This document shows, piece by piece, positions 7,448 to 17,212 of a stretch of 64,000 nt of DNA. The notes under the pieces are model-generated. The model saw nothing but the letters and a program-made list of their open reading frames with translations, made no database searches and was not told where the DNA came from. The stretch comes from Hyphomicrobiaceae bacterium (GTDB lineage: Bacteria; Pseudomonadota; Alphaproteobacteria; Rhizobiales; Hyphomicrobiaceae), in assembly GCA_041397645.1 (NCBI GenBank), contig JAWKWE010000004.1, forward strand, positions 434,001 to 498,000, written 5' to 3'. A program made the translations under genes and the position numbers. The first letter of the stretch is position 1. Each line of letters starts with the position of its first letter.

Positions 7448-8980
7448 TCAATTGGCGATTCGCACCACGAGCTGGCAGCCCACAAGGCTTGCCAACGCCT
7501 CGAAACGTCGGCGCAGACGTTCCCCGTCCAGGCTCTCGTAGGCTTTGGGAATCGTCAGGATGAGCTTGCCGTTCTCGTGAGAAAGCGGCGTTTCGACAAT
7601 GACGCCGGGTTTACCAATCGAGAGCATATGTGCCACGCGCACGGCGGCACCCACAATGCGGGCGCGACGAAATGTACGCTTTGAAACCAGGGTGCGCATC
7701 CGCTCCGGCATCGTGTCCGGACTGAGGTCCCCCGATTCATGGCGGAAATACACTGCCAGCGCCAGAAATACGCGGCCCTCGTGATCCACCCCTCCCAACG
7801 CCGCATGTGCGATGGTGGAAAGACTTTGCTCCGCGCGATAGTCGGGATGCGCGCGCCAGCCTACGTCCGAGAATAGGCACGCCGCATGACGCAGCCGCCG
7901 CTCTTCCGCCGTCTCCTCAAGAGCGGGATCCGCAAAGAGCTGGTCTGTCCAATTGCACAGTTCATACGCGTGATCGAGCGAGCGCGACCGCATTGTCGCG
8001 TACTCTTCGGCAAAACTCAAAAGCGGATCGCGATGGCGCTCAGTGTCCGAGAGCAAGCCGTAAATCAGACCTTCGCGGATTCCGAACACCGAGAAGATCA
8101 CGGAGCTTGGTTGCATGTTCTTGATCAGGCGCTCCAGAACGAGCGCGCCATAGGGAACGACTTCGCGGCGAGCCTTTCCCACACGGTCAAGGCTCGGCAC
8201 CCCTTGCTTCTTACCTTTGCGCAGCGCCTCGCAGAACTCTTCAAGTTCGCGTGGAGGTACTTGGTATCCGTGCATCACCCGCAAAGGATAGTTGCGGTGC
8301 TCCATATGCAGCTTGGCGAGCGCGCGCCACGTTCCACCGACCGCGTAAAAAGTGCGGCCCTTGCCCCGGGAAAGCCAGGGAAGAGTGGCGATGGACAAGT
8401 CTACGATTTCAAGCGCCGCATCGAGCTTCCCACCCGTCGTATCTATCAGCCGCAATCCGCCAAGGGGAAGGGTCGCTGCATCCTGAAGCGCCTCTCCGAT
8501 CACGTCGATCAATTCGAGGCTTCCGCCTCCAAGATCGCCCGCGATACCATCAGGAGAAAGAAAGCCCATCATGATGCCCTGAGCGGCAAGCCGCGCTTCG
8601 ATCTCGCCCGAGAGCACCTCGATGTGCACACCGGCGGCAGCCTCTCCGCGCGCGATGAATTCCGCGCCGTTGGAGGCCTCACGAACGGCAGCAGTTGCAA
8701 TCGCTCTTACGTTCTTGACGCCGAGCAGCTGCGCGATCGCTCTGAAACGCACGAGCGCGTGGATGGCGCGCTCAACGGCCTCAGGAGCAAGGCTGCCCGT
8801 CGTTGCCACGGAGCGCCCCAAGCCGCATAGCACCTTCTCGTTGAACATAGGCGTCGGCGTGCGAACCGCGCCTTCGTAGATCACGAGGCGAACCGAGTTC
8901 GAGCCAATGTCGATGACACCGATAGGTTCCAGCCCCAGCCTGAGGCTGTCGGTTCCGATTGCGTCTTCAAGCTGCATCAC
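7448..8980 (-). CDS. ppx: Exopolyphosphatase / Ppx-GppA phosphatase
   Basis: This 510-residue member of the ASKHA fold cleaves terminal phosphates from polyphosphate and may also act on pppGpp. The N-terminal phosphate-binding motif is GVIDIGSNSVRLVIYEG. A second Gly-rich motif, GIAGDLGGGSLELIDV, is typical of Ppx/GppA. The C-terminal half is the all-helical HD-like domain, with RHAACLFSDVGWRAHPDYRAEQ. It lies 12 bp after ppk on the same strand, giving a synthesis/degradation pair for polyphosphate. The length is normal for the alphaproteobacterial family. Confidence 0.96.
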   Translation of the reverse strand: MMQLEDAIGTDSLRLGLEPIGVIDIGSNSVRLVIYEGAVRTPTPMFNEKVLCGLGRSVATTGSLAPEAVERAIHALVRFRAIAQLLGVKNVRAIATAAVREASNGAEFIARGEAAAGVHIEVLSGEIEARLAAQGIMMGFLSPDGIAGDLGGGSLELIDVIGEALQDAATLPLGGLRLIDTTGGKLDAALEIVDLSIATLPWLSRGKGRTFYAVGGTWRALAKLHMEHRNYPLRVMHGYQVPPRELEEFCEALRKGKKQGVPSLDRVGKARREVVPYGALVLERLIKNMQPSSVIFSVFGIREGLIYGLLSDTERHRDPLLSFAEEYATMRSRSLDHAYELCNWTDQLFADPALEETAEERRLRHAACLFSDVGWRAHPDYRAEQSLSTIAHAALGGVDHEGRVFLALAVYFRHESGDLSPDTMPERMRTLVSKRTFRRARIVGAAVRVAHMLSIGKPGVIVETPLSHENGKLILTIPKAYESLDGERLRRRFEALASLVGCQLVVRIAN

Positions 8981-8992
8981 GACGGCCGAGCC

Positions 8993-11164
8993 TCAGACCG
9001 GCTTATTGAAGCGTGGCGGAAAGTGCTCTTTGAGCGCCTCGCCGCGGCCCGACAAACTGGGATTCGTCATGAAGTACTTGTGCGCATTGAAGGGTTCCTC
9101 ACCAGCTTGGGGCGCCAGTCGCGTGGCCGTGCCGTCAGCGTTGATACGCCAGCTCTGCTGATTGTCTTTGAGATTGGCAACCATGATCTGATTCAACACC
9201 TGCTCGTGGACAGTTGGGTTCTTGATCGGCACCATCGCTTCCACACGCCGGTCGAGGTTGCGAGGCATCATATCTGCGGAGCTGATGTAGACGGCAGCCC
9301 CTGGAGAAGGCAAGGGCTGTCCCGCAGCAAAACAGTAGATGCGCGCGTGTTCCAGGAACCTGCCGATAATGCTCTTGACGCGAATGTTCTCTGACATGCC
9401 GGGCACGCCGGGCCGTAAACAGCACACGCCCCGAACGACGAGATCGATAGGCACACCGGCGTTCGATGCTCCATACAGCGCCTCGATGATCCGCGCATCG
9501 ACAAGAGAGTTCATCTTCATCCAGATGCCGCTCGGCTTGCCCGCCTTTGCATTGGCGACTTCCTGGGCGATATGCTCCATGATCCTGTTGCGAATGCCGT
9601 GTGGACTCGCCGCCATGCACTCAAGCTCGGCGGGCTGGCCGTAGCCGGTAACGAAGTTGAAGATGCGCGTCACATCTCGCGAGATGGGCTGATCCGTGGT
9701 GAACAGCGAAAGGTCTGTATAAACGCGCGCGGTCTGCGGATGATAGTTGCCGGTGCCGATATGACAGTAGGTCGTGAGGTCAGTGCCCTCACGACGCACA
9801 ATGATGCCGAGCTTGGCATGGGTCTTCAGCTCAGTGAAACCGTAGACGACGTGAACGCCGGCGCTTTCCAAGTCACGCGCCCAGCGAATATTGGCGGCTT
9901 CGTCGAAACGGGCCTTCAGCTCGACGACGGCAGTCACCGATTTTCCGGCCTCAACCGCCTCCTTCAATGCATGCACGATGGGGCTATCGCGCGAGGTCCG
10001 GTAGAGTGTCCATTTGATCGCCATCACGTTGGGATCGGCCACCGCTTGGCGCAGGAACTGCACGACAACGTCGAAGCTTTCATAGGGGTGATGCACGACG
10101 ATGGGCTTCTTGCGGATCGCGGCGAAGCAGTCGCCGTTGTACTCGCGGATACGCTCGGGAAAGCGGATCGTAAAGGGCTTGAACATGAGATCGGCGCGGT
10201 CCGACACGATCAGCTGCGAGGTGTCCGCAATGGCCAGCGTGCCTTCCTTGATAAAGGTCGTCTCCTCGGAAACTTCGAGTTCCTCTAAAACGAAGCGGCG
10301 CAGCTTGTCCGGCATCGAAGCCTCGATCTCAAGCCGGATGACGTTGCCGCGACGGCGGCGCTTCAGCTGGCTCTCATAAGATCGCACCAGATCTTCAGCC
10401 TCTTCCTGAAGCTCGATGTCACTATCGCGCAGAATGCGGAACGCGCCCTGGCTCTTGATCGTGAACCCGCTAAAAAGCTCGGCAAGGAAAAGACCAATTA
10501 CCGTTTCCAGTTTAATGAAGCGCACGTCCTTGGGGTTCTTGGGATCAGTCTCAAGCCGAATGAAGCGCTCTAGCTGTCCGGGTATCGGAATGAGCCCGCT
10601 CATAATCTCGCCGTCGGAGATGCGCTGCATCTCAACGACAATGGTGAGACCCTTGTTCAGGATGAACGGAAACGGATGTGCGGGATCGACGGCAATCGGC
10701 GTCAGAATCGGAAAGATGTGGGTAAGAAAAAGTTTTTCAAGCCATTCGTGCTGTGCGGTGGAGAGGTCCGAAGGCTGCACGACATGGATTCCGGCCTCCG
10801 CCATTTCACTGCGGATTTCGCGCCAGATTGCCTGCTTGTCTTGAACAACTCCTGCCACGAACTTATTGATCGCATCAAGCTGCTGCGCGGGCGTCAGCCC
10901 GTCTTGAGACAGGGTGGTTATGCCGGCCTTTACCTGACCGTACACGCCTGCAGCGCGCACCATGTAGAATTCATCGAGGTTCGACGCCGAGATCGACAGG
11001 AACCTCAAGCGTTCAAGAATCGGATGGTTCTTGTTCTGCGCTTCTTCCAGCACACGGCGGTTGAACTGCAGCCATGACAGCTCACGATTGTAGAACCTGT
11101 CTGAGCCTTGCGGCGGCTGAGCATTCTGCGCCTTTGCTCCACTCTTAGCGCGTGTCCCGCTCAT
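8993..11164 (-). CDS. ppk: Polyphosphate kinase (PPK1)
   Basis: The 723-residue enzyme reversibly polymerises the gamma-phosphate of ATP into polyphosphate. The N-domain starts RFYNRELSWLQFNRRVLEEA. The catalytic phospholipase-D-like domains include HIGTGNYHPQTARVYTDLS, which holds the autophosphorylated His, and a second HKD-like region around EHARIYCF. I chose the ATG at 11164 (MSGTRAKSG), with GGAG 11 nt upstream; ATG 11173 and a longer frame to 11257 are alternatives. It belongs to the leftward run hdaA-ppk-ppx. Confidence 0.97.
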   Translation of the reverse strand: MSGTRAKSGAKAQNAQPPQGSDRFYNRELSWLQFNRRVLEEAQNKNHPILERLRFLSISASNLDEFYMVRAAGVYGQVKAGITTLSQDGLTPAQQLDAINKFVAGVVQDKQAIWREIRSEMAEAGIHVVQPSDLSTAQHEWLEKLFLTHIFPILTPIAVDPAHPFPFILNKGLTIVVEMQRISDGEIMSGLIPIPGQLERFIRLETDPKNPKDVRFIKLETVIGLFLAELFSGFTIKSQGAFRILRDSDIELQEEAEDLVRSYESQLKRRRRGNVIRLEIEASMPDKLRRFVLEELEVSEETTFIKEGTLAIADTSQLIVSDRADLMFKPFTIRFPERIREYNGDCFAAIRKKPIVVHHPYESFDVVVQFLRQAVADPNVMAIKWTLYRTSRDSPIVHALKEAVEAGKSVTAVVELKARFDEAANIRWARDLESAGVHVVYGFTELKTHAKLGIIVRREGTDLTTYCHIGTGNYHPQTARVYTDLSLFTTDQPISRDVTRIFNFVTGYGQPAELECMAASPHGIRNRIMEHIAQEVANAKAGKPSGIWMKMNSLVDARIIEALYGASNAGVPIDLVVRGVCCLRPGVPGMSENIRVKSIIGRFLEHARIYCFAAGQPLPSPGAAVYISSADMMPRNLDRRVEAMVPIKNPTVHEQVLNQIMVANLKDNQQSWRINADGTATRLAPQAGEEPFNAHKYFMTNPSLSGRGEALKEHFPPRFNKPV

Positions 11165-11266
11165 CTGAGTCATCACTCCGATTTTCTGCAGCCTTCGTCC
11201 CGGAAACTGCCCGGCGGACTGTAACACAATAATGACAGCGCGACGGATCACACCCAAGGATGCCGG

Positions 11267-11956
11267 TCAGTCGTGCTGCTGTTCCTCGGACGCCAGATTG
11301 TCCAGGGCTTTAGCTGCGACAGCCTTGGTAATCCCCTTACCCGACGCCAGCGCCAGGTCATCGACTTCGTTAACGAGCCGACGCGCGGCGTCCATCGAAC
11401 GTTCCATACGCGGCAGACAATAGGCGATCACACCCGGATCCACGATGAGCTGCCGGTCAGAGAATAGCTTGATCAGAACGGCCGATAGCAGCCCGTCATC
11501 GGGCGCCTCAATCTGGGCTAACGGCAAAGCCTTAAAGCGGGACGAGAAGTCTGGAAGATCGATCTGCATTTTCCCGGGCAGCGTGGCCGTCGTCATCAAG
11601 ACCGAGAGCCGCTGCTCGCGCACGAGATTGAGAATGTGAAAAAGTGCGCGTTCGTCAATCGCACCCTTGTCGACGTCCTCGACTGCTAACGCATCTACAT
11701 TGGTCAACTCAGGAACGTTGTTCGTTGTCACATCGGCAGCGGTCACGATCTTCGCCTGCGACTTCATTCGCCAGACGTTGACAAGATGCGTCTTTCCCGA
11801 TCCGGCAGGCCCCGCAAGTACAGCCGCACGCACCGGCCAATCCGGCCAGCGATCAACGAGCGATACGGCGGCCGCATTGGACTGGGAGACAAAGAAGTCC
11901 TCCACGCCCAGCGCCGTCCGGTGAGGTATGTCGAGAGGGAGCTGACGCGGCGTCAT
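11267..11956 (-). CDS. hdaA: DnaA-homologue replication regulator HdaA
   Basis: The 229-residue protein carries an AAA+ domain related to DnaA domain III but has no DNA-binding domain IV. At the N-terminus, RQLPLDI fits the sliding-clamp-binding motif of Hda proteins. Walker A is GPAGSGKTHLV, and the Walker B region is DALAVEDVDKG. With the clamp it stimulates ATP hydrolysis by DnaA after initiation, limiting over-replication. I chose the ATG at 11956 (MTPRQLPL) from that motif. It lies 34 bp after perM and 102 bp before ppk, a neighbourhood conserved in Hyphomicrobiales. Confidence 0.93.
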   Translation of the reverse strand: MTPRQLPLDIPHRTALGVEDFFVSQSNAAAVSLVDRWPDWPVRAAVLAGPAGSGKTHLVNVWRMKSQAKIVTAADVTTNNVPELTNVDALAVEDVDKGAIDERALFHILNLVREQRLSVLMTTATLPGKMQIDLPDFSSRFKALPLAQIEAPDDGLLSAVLIKLFSDRQLIVDPGVIAYCLPRMERSMDAARRLVNEVDDLALASGKGITKAVAAKALDNLASEEQQHD

Positions 11957-11990
11957 GGCGTCTCCCAAAAATCCAGAAGCTTCACCTGTT

Positions 11991-13058
11991 TCACGCAAGC
12001 GGTGCGTCCGGCCCGCGATACATGGAGGAGCGCATATACGTATCGAGCGCAAACCGAACCAGCACGCCGATCGCCGCGGCTACGGGGACCGCTACAAGCA
12101 GTCCCAAGAAGCCGAACAGATAGGAGAATACTAGGAGGGAGAAAATGAGCCAAACGGGATGCAACCCTATCTTTGAACCAACGATCTGCGGACTTAGCAA
12201 AGATGCGTCAAGCGCCTGTCCGGCCAGGAAAACTCCAACCACCGTCAGGATCGGGGTAATCTCGGGCCAGTGCTGAACAACGGCCAAACCCGTCGCCGTA
12301 ATGAGACCCATCGCCCAGCCTGCAAACGGAATGAAGCTGAAAAGGCCCGTCAGGAGCCCCACGAGAAGGCCATACCGCAGTCCAAGCAAGCTGAGCGAGA
12401 TGGAGTAGAATGCCGCCAGCACCAAACACACCACGCCTTGGCCGCGAATGAATGCTGAAACCCGCTGGTCGATCTCCCGCGCCAGCATACGGATCTGATC
12501 CGCGTTCGAACGCGGCAGCCAACTGTCGACTTTGGCAAGAATCTTCGGCCAGTCCAGAAGAGCGTAAAACGCAACGAGCGGCGTCACCAACATCAACGAA
12601 AGAAAGTTGAAAGCCGCCATGCCCTGACTCCACAGGGATTGCCCGATTGTCCCGGCCAGGGCTGGTAGGCCGTCCGTCAGCCCCGCGATGGCACGGCTCA
12701 CGCTTTCTTGCGCCTGCGGATAGCGATCCCCCAGATAGCCGCGCGCAGAATCCTCCAAAACAGCTTTGAGCCGTTCGGCCTGCGCCGGCATTGCCTCAAG
12801 CAATAACCGGCCCTGTTCGATCGCGGGAGGAGCCAGGATAAAGACGGCCAAGGCAAGCGCGGCGGTCGTCAGCACTAGCAAAAGCACCGTGGAGACGCCG
12901 CGCGGCAGTCCGGCAGCGGACAATCGGTCAACGACAGGGTTGAGAAAATAGGCAATGACCAATCCTGCGACGAACGGCAGAAGCACCGGACTGAGCAACC
13001 GCAAGGCGACAAGAAACGCGATTGCGAGTGCCAGCCAGAAAAGCAAATTGCGTTGCAT
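11991..13058 (-). CDS. AI-2E family transporter (PerM-like)
   Basis: The 355-residue integral membrane protein has a hydrophobic N-terminal pair (FWLALAIAFLVALRLLSPVLLPFVAGLVIAY), a central soluble stretch (about residues 85-140) and about five more membrane segments, including PFAGWAMGLITATGLAVV. Family members have been proposed to export autoinducer-2 or to act as Na+/H+ antiporters; the substrate here is unknown. I chose the ATG at 13058, with a G-rich stretch upstream; ATG 13067 is equally possible. It sits between pgsA and hdaA in the usual order. Confidence 0.9.
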   Translation of the reverse strand: MQRNLLFWLALAIAFLVALRLLSPVLLPFVAGLVIAYFLNPVVDRLSAAGLPRGVSTVLLLVLTTAALALAVFILAPPAIEQGRLLLEAMPAQAERLKAVLEDSARGYLGDRYPQAQESVSRAIAGLTDGLPALAGTIGQSLWSQGMAAFNFLSLMLVTPLVAFYALLDWPKILAKVDSWLPRSNADQIRMLAREIDQRVSAFIRGQGVVCLVLAAFYSISLSLLGLRYGLLVGLLTGLFSFIPFAGWAMGLITATGLAVVQHWPEITPILTVVGVFLAGQALDASLLSPQIVGSKIGLHPVWLIFSLLVFSYLFGFLGLLVAVPVAAAIGVLVRFALDTYMRSSMYRGPDAPLA

Positions 13059-13117
13059 AATCCCCATCCCCCGGTTGCCGATCTCCCGATGCCCTTCCGG
13101 CACACAGGGCTCAGCCG

Positions 13118-13672
13118 CTATTGCTTGGAGCCCGTGGACTCATACAGCGTCATATGGCGCAACCAAACCCGCAAATACGCAATGAGCGAGGCTATGGTGA
13201 GGCCGCCCGTTACCCAGATCAACACGAACACCGGACCCTTAAGCTTCAGATCGAAGGCTTCGTCAGCCAGAACCACGGCGGCCAGTACGATCTGCGCGAC
13301 GGTGTTGGCCTTGCTCACCGCGATGGGGCGCATCGGTGTGGGATGACCAAGAAGCCAGGACAGAACAACCGCAATGACGATCAGGACGTCGCGCGAAACG
13401 ACCGCGATAACGATCCAGGAGGGCAGTTTATCGGTGACGCCCAACGCGATGAAGATGCACACAATCAGCAGCTTGTCCGCGATGGGGTCGAGATAGGCGC
13501 CAAGCTCTGTTTCCCAATTGAACCGCTTGGCAAGAAAGCCGTCGACGCCATCGGAGATGCCGGCCACGAGAAATACGAGGAAAGCCGCCTTGAGCTGCTG
13601 CGTGACCAGTAGCCAGAATACGACCGGAACCAGGATGACCCGCACAAGCGTGATTAGATTGGGAATACTCAC
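13118..13672 (-). CDS. pgsA: CDP-alcohol phosphatidyltransferase (phosphatidylglycerophosphate synthase-like)
   Basis: The 184-residue multi-pass membrane enzyme probably condenses CDP-diacylglycerol with glycerol-3-phosphate as the first step to phosphatidylglycerol. The metal-binding signature is visible as DGVDGFLAKRF...GAYLDPIADK, carrying the DG, R/K, G, D and D positions. Four to five hydrophobic helices surround it. The size and N-terminus (MSIPNLITLVRVIL) match PgsA, but other CDP-alcohol transferases share the motif. It is 60 bp upstream of perM. Confidence 0.88.
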   Translation of the reverse strand: MSIPNLITLVRVILVPVVFWLLVTQQLKAAFLVFLVAGISDGVDGFLAKRFNWETELGAYLDPIADKLLIVCIFIALGVTDKLPSWIVIAVVSRDVLIVIAVVLSWLLGHPTPMRPIAVSKANTVAQIVLAAVVLADEAFDLKLKGPVFVLIWVTGGLTIASLIAYLRVWLRHMTLYESTGSKQ

Positions 13673-13906
13673 GCGACTTCGTACCTTGTGACGTCTGGCA
13701 TCGGGCGGCCTTGGCAGTGGTAGGCGGATTGCGTCCGTTTGAAAGTTTGGGCGGCTGATCTGGATCCAAAGAGCAGCCCGGGCGGACTTTAGCCCCTCGC
13801 CGCACCCGGCGTCGAGAACACGCTGAAGGATTTGCCAAATTTATCCGCACCTTAAACCGGCGCGCTGGTCCCAGGCACCCACAAATCCGCGATAAAACGT
13901 TTAAGA

Positions 13907-15097
13907 TTAATAGGTTGTGCTGAGAGTCCAACCTGCGCCAGATTCGACCAGCCTCAGCCCTCGTCCGCCTAAAGCATTGGCAAGCGCCCTCGGGCCGCCA
14001 GGGAATTGAAGGGCCAAATCCGCATTGCGTGCCGATACTGTCGAAATCGCGAGATTTTCAACGCCCGGAGTTTCGAGAAGCTGGGTTCTGATCTCGTTCC
14101 ACTGGGCGAGGCTGTTGAATTCGGCAATCATGTGCACCTGTTCGCCGCCCCCTGCGCTAGCCTCCGCACTCCAGACCGGAGGACCGCCCGTCGGGGCCCC
14201 ATATCCTCCGCTGCCGTAATCCGTGTAGGCGACAGCCGGGGCAGACTTCAGGGCTTTCCACCGCCCCTCCAGAATTCCAAGCGAGACGACGGCGGCATAC
14301 TCACTCGCATAGTCGATATCGCCGTCGGACATGCGATAAGCACGCTTCAGATACAGCGGTCCGACGGCGTCGCGGCCGCTCAGGGTCACGTTCAACCGCT
14401 TGGCTGCGGTATCGATCTCGGAGATCGCAAGCACAACCGTTTGCGTACCGTATTCGCCAGCCAGGATGCGCGCGCCACTATCGTCGCCATTGGCCAGCAT
14501 CGTGACCGTATCCTCGTGGATGACGCTCTTGAACTCCTCCAACTTCAGCGGCGTAAGCGTGTGGGTTAGATCGAGACCGCGCCAAGCGCGCTGCCACAGG
14601 CCGGAACTCGCTTCCGAACTGGCCTGCGTCTGGCCGTTGAGGCGAACTATCGGAACGAGTGCGACGCCGGGCGCCTGAGTCTCCACGAACGGAATCTGAC
14701 GGCTTTGCAGCAAGCCGCGAACCGCATCCGCCTGATAGGTGAAATCCAGGCTGGCGATGTACCGGGTCGAAGAATTCTGCTCGCTGCGAACGGCCACGCC
14801 GGAGATGTACTGCGACGCCTTGATGTCCTTTATTCGGACTAGGTCCTTGTAAGCCGTCACCGGAACGATGCGCTTCATCAACGAGCGGAACGCAGCCTGC
14901 TGGCCATCGGCCAAGGCTCGCTCTTTGGCTGCAACGGCATTGGTATCGGAAGCATCAACAGGGTAGTTGCCGACCGTGAAAACCGATTCGACACGTCCTG
15001 CCCAGGTTGGTGGTGCCGGCGCAATCGCCAAGACCAACCCGGCTGCAGCCGCAAGAGCAATGGCCCGCACCGTCCTATTGCAGCTTTGAAACACCAT
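13907..15097 (-). CDS. DUF2066 exported protein
   Basis: The 396-residue protein has a signal peptide (MVFQSCNRTVRAIALAAAAG..., cleavage after TWA) and matches the DUF2066 pattern, with conserved stretches such as LADGQQAAFRSLMKRIVP and LDFTYQADAVRGLLQSRQIPF. I chose the ATG at 15097, preceded by GGGGAGG; an upstream ATG at 15178 is less likely. No enzymatic motif is seen. It heads the leftward cluster and is divergent from purM. A 234-bp spacer to pgsA holds no gene. Function unknown; periplasmic location inferred. Confidence 0.85.
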   Translation of the reverse strand: MVFQSCNRTVRAIALAAAAGLVLAIAPAPPTWAGRVESVFTVGNYPVDASDTNAVAAKERALADGQQAAFRSLMKRIVPVTAYKDLVRIKDIKASQYISGVAVRSEQNSSTRYIASLDFTYQADAVRGLLQSRQIPFVETQAPGVALVPIVRLNGQTQASSEASSGLWQRAWRGLDLTHTLTPLKLEEFKSVIHEDTVTMLANGDDSGARILAGEYGTQTVVLAISEIDTAAKRLNVTLSGRDAVGPLYLKRAYRMSDGDIDYASEYAAVVSLGILEGRWKALKSAPAVAYTDYGSGGYGAPTGGPPVWSAEASAGGGEQVHMIAEFNSLAQWNEIRTQLLETPGVENLAISTVSARNADLALQFPGGPRALANALGGRGLRLVESGAGWTLSTTY

Positions 15098-15311
15098 AAT
15101 CCTCCCCTGCCCGCACACCAGCCGGACCCTGCCAACAGGTCCGCAGTCCGGCAGACACGTCATACTAACACGTGTCAACGCGCACGAGTTGCCGCTCGTC
15201 CCTCAAGCTGCTACGACCCGCATCTCAGTATGGCAATGGGGCAAAAGTGAGTTTTACCGCGGGTCTTCAAGCGCTTCGCGGGATTGCCTCCTCCTTTCCG
15301 GGCGACACCTG

Positions 15312-16433
15312 ATGTCTCAACGCAACGAAGGCGATAAGCAGACGATCACCTACCGCGATGCCGGCGTCGATATCGACGCGGGCAATGCGCTGGTTGGCGC
15401 AATCAAACCGCTGGCAAAGCAGACCAGCCGCAAGGGCGCGGATGTCGATCTTGGAGGTTTCGGGGGCCTGTTTGACCTCAAGCGCGCTGGCTTTAGCGAT
15501 CCTATCCTGGTTGCCGCGAATGATGGCGTCGGCACCAAGCTGAAGATTGCAATCGAGACCAGCCGGCACGCAACCATCGGCATCGATCTCGTTGCCATGT
15601 GCGTCAACGATCTGATCGTGCAAGGCGCCGAGCCGCTTTTCTTTCTCGACTACTACGCCGTCGGCAAACTCGAAGTGGATGCCGCCCGGGATGTGATTGC
15701 GGGAATTGCAGAAGGTTGCAAGCAAGCAGGGTGCGCGCTGATCGGCGGCGAAACGGCTGAGATGCCCGGCATGTACCGCGAGGGCGATTACGATCTGGCA
15801 GGTTTTGCGGTCGGAGCGGTCGAACGTGGTGAGATCCTTCCACGCGGCGACATCGCTGTCGGTGACGTCCTGATCGGCTTAACGTCCTCGGGCGTTCACT
15901 CCAACGGATACAGTCTGGTCCGCAAACTGGTAGCGCGCGAAAATATCGATTGGAACGATCAGTTCGCGCATGGCCAGTCGATGGCCGACGTGCTGCTCAT
16001 GCCGACGCGCATTTACGTCAAACCGCTCCTCGCGGCCATTCGCGCAACAGGCGGTTCGGGCCCGAATGGAGCAATCAAGGCACTCTCTCATATCACCGGC
16101 GGAGGATTGAGCGAGAACATCCCGCGCATCATGCCTGACGCCGTCGCTGCACGTATCGATCTGTCCGCAATTACCCCGCCTTCGATCTTCGGCTGGCTGG
16201 CCCGGGCGGGCCGCCTCCAAGAAACGGAAATGCTGCGAACGTTCAACTGCGGCGTCGGCATGGTCGTGGTGGCCGACAAGGCGCGTGCAGGCGAAGTCGT
16301 CGCAGCACTGAAAGACGCCGGCGAAACTGCAATCGTCATCGGAGACGTGATTGCGCCGACCGGAGAAAAATCAGATGCCAAGGGTAAGGGCGCTTCTAAC
16401 GCGGTAAAGTTCGAAGGACGTCTCGCCCTCTAG
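15312..16433 (+). CDS. purM: Phosphoribosylformylglycinamidine cyclo-ligase
   Basis: The 373-residue AIR synthetase performs step 5 of de novo purine synthesis (FGAM + ATP to AIR). Signatures are TYRDAGVDIDAGN at the N-terminus, NDGVGTKLKIA, GGETAEMPGMY, SSGVHSNGYSLVRK and ITGGGLSENIPRI. I chose the ATG at 15312 because TYRDAGV lies near the start of all family members. purN, usually the next gene, is 5.1 kb downstream here. Confidence 0.97.
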   Translation: MSQRNEGDKQTITYRDAGVDIDAGNALVGAIKPLAKQTSRKGADVDLGGFGGLFDLKRAGFSDPILVAANDGVGTKLKIAIETSRHATIGIDLVAMCVNDLIVQGAEPLFFLDYYAVGKLEVDAARDVIAGIAEGCKQAGCALIGGETAEMPGMYREGDYDLAGFAVGAVERGEILPRGDIAVGDVLIGLTSSGVHSNGYSLVRKLVARENIDWNDQFAHGQSMADVLLMPTRIYVKPLLAAIRATGGSGPNGAIKALSHITGGGLSENIPRIMPDAVAARIDLSAITPPSIFGWLARAGRLQETEMLRTFNCGVGMVVVADKARAGEVVAALKDAGETAIVIGDVIAPTGEKSDAKGKGASNAVKFEGRLAL

Positions 16434-16464
16434 GTGGCCAGCCAAACGAAAAAGGGTTGCCGTA

Positions 16465-17157
16465 ATGGTCCCCGGAAATGTTCCGCCGCTCGATATAGCT
16501 GCCGCTTCGCTATTCCTTCTTTGCTGGGTGGGCTATGGCTTGCTGGCGCAAAGTTTTACCGAGAAACACACCAGCCTTCTTTCGGTGATGCGGGTTTTCC
16601 GCAAGCGCTGGATCGAGCGCATGACGGAGCGCGACAACCACATCGGCGACGCCGCCCTTCTTTCCAACCTGCTGCGTGGCGCGCTGTTTTTCGCCTCCAC
16701 GACGGTCTTCATACTTGGCGGCCTCGTCGCGCTGCTGGGAACGGCTCCCAAAGTTGCGGAGGTGATTTCTCAACTACCTTTGGCCGGACCGACCGAGACG
16801 GGATTAGCGGAAATCAAATCCCTCGTCCTCATCATCGTGTACGTCTACGCCTTCTTCAAATTCACTTGGTCGGCCTGGCAATATAACGTGCTTTCTATTC
16901 TCGTCGGCGGCATGCCGGACTCTGACGCTGATCCAATCGAGCGCGAGGGATTTGCGATCATGGCCTCGCGCGTGATGTGGCTCGCAGGTGAGAGTTATAA
17001 CAACGGCATTCGCGCCTATTACTTTTCGATTCCGTTAATGGCGTGGTTCATCGATCCGATCCTGTGCATCGGAACCACCCTGATCGTGACGATCGTCATG
17101 TACCGTCGCGAGTACCACTCGTCGATGCTGCAGGCTCTGAAGGATGAGCTTGGGTGA
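16465..17157 (+). CDS. DUF599 family inner-membrane protein
   Basis: The 230-residue protein has four hydrophobic segments: LDIAAASLFLLCWVGYGLLA, ALFFASTTVFILGGLVALLG, SLVLIIVYVYAFFKFTWSAW and LMAWFIDPILCIGTTLIVTIV. It carries the conserved polar stretch of DUF599 (WIERMTERDNHIGDAALL) and the late AGESYNNGIRAYYF. It begins 31 bp after purM and may be co-transcribed with it. Function unknown. Confidence 0.85.
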   Translation: MVPGNVPPLDIAAASLFLLCWVGYGLLAQSFTEKHTSLLSVMRVFRKRWIERMTERDNHIGDAALLSNLLRGALFFASTTVFILGGLVALLGTAPKVAEVISQLPLAGPTETGLAEIKSLVLIIVYVYAFFKFTWSAWQYNVLSILVGGMPDSDADPIEREGFAIMASRVMWLAGESYNNGIRAYYFSIPLMAWFIDPILCIGTTLIVTIVMYRREYHSSMLQALKDELG

Positions 17158-17212
17158 ACGTCATTTGACGTGCCGCAGTGATCCAATCACAAGCCTAACT
17201 CATCTGATCAGT

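Noticed and set aside
13673..13906. Gap between the DUF2066 gene and pgsA as a site for a small RNA
   Set aside because: No convincing stem or promoter pair was seen.
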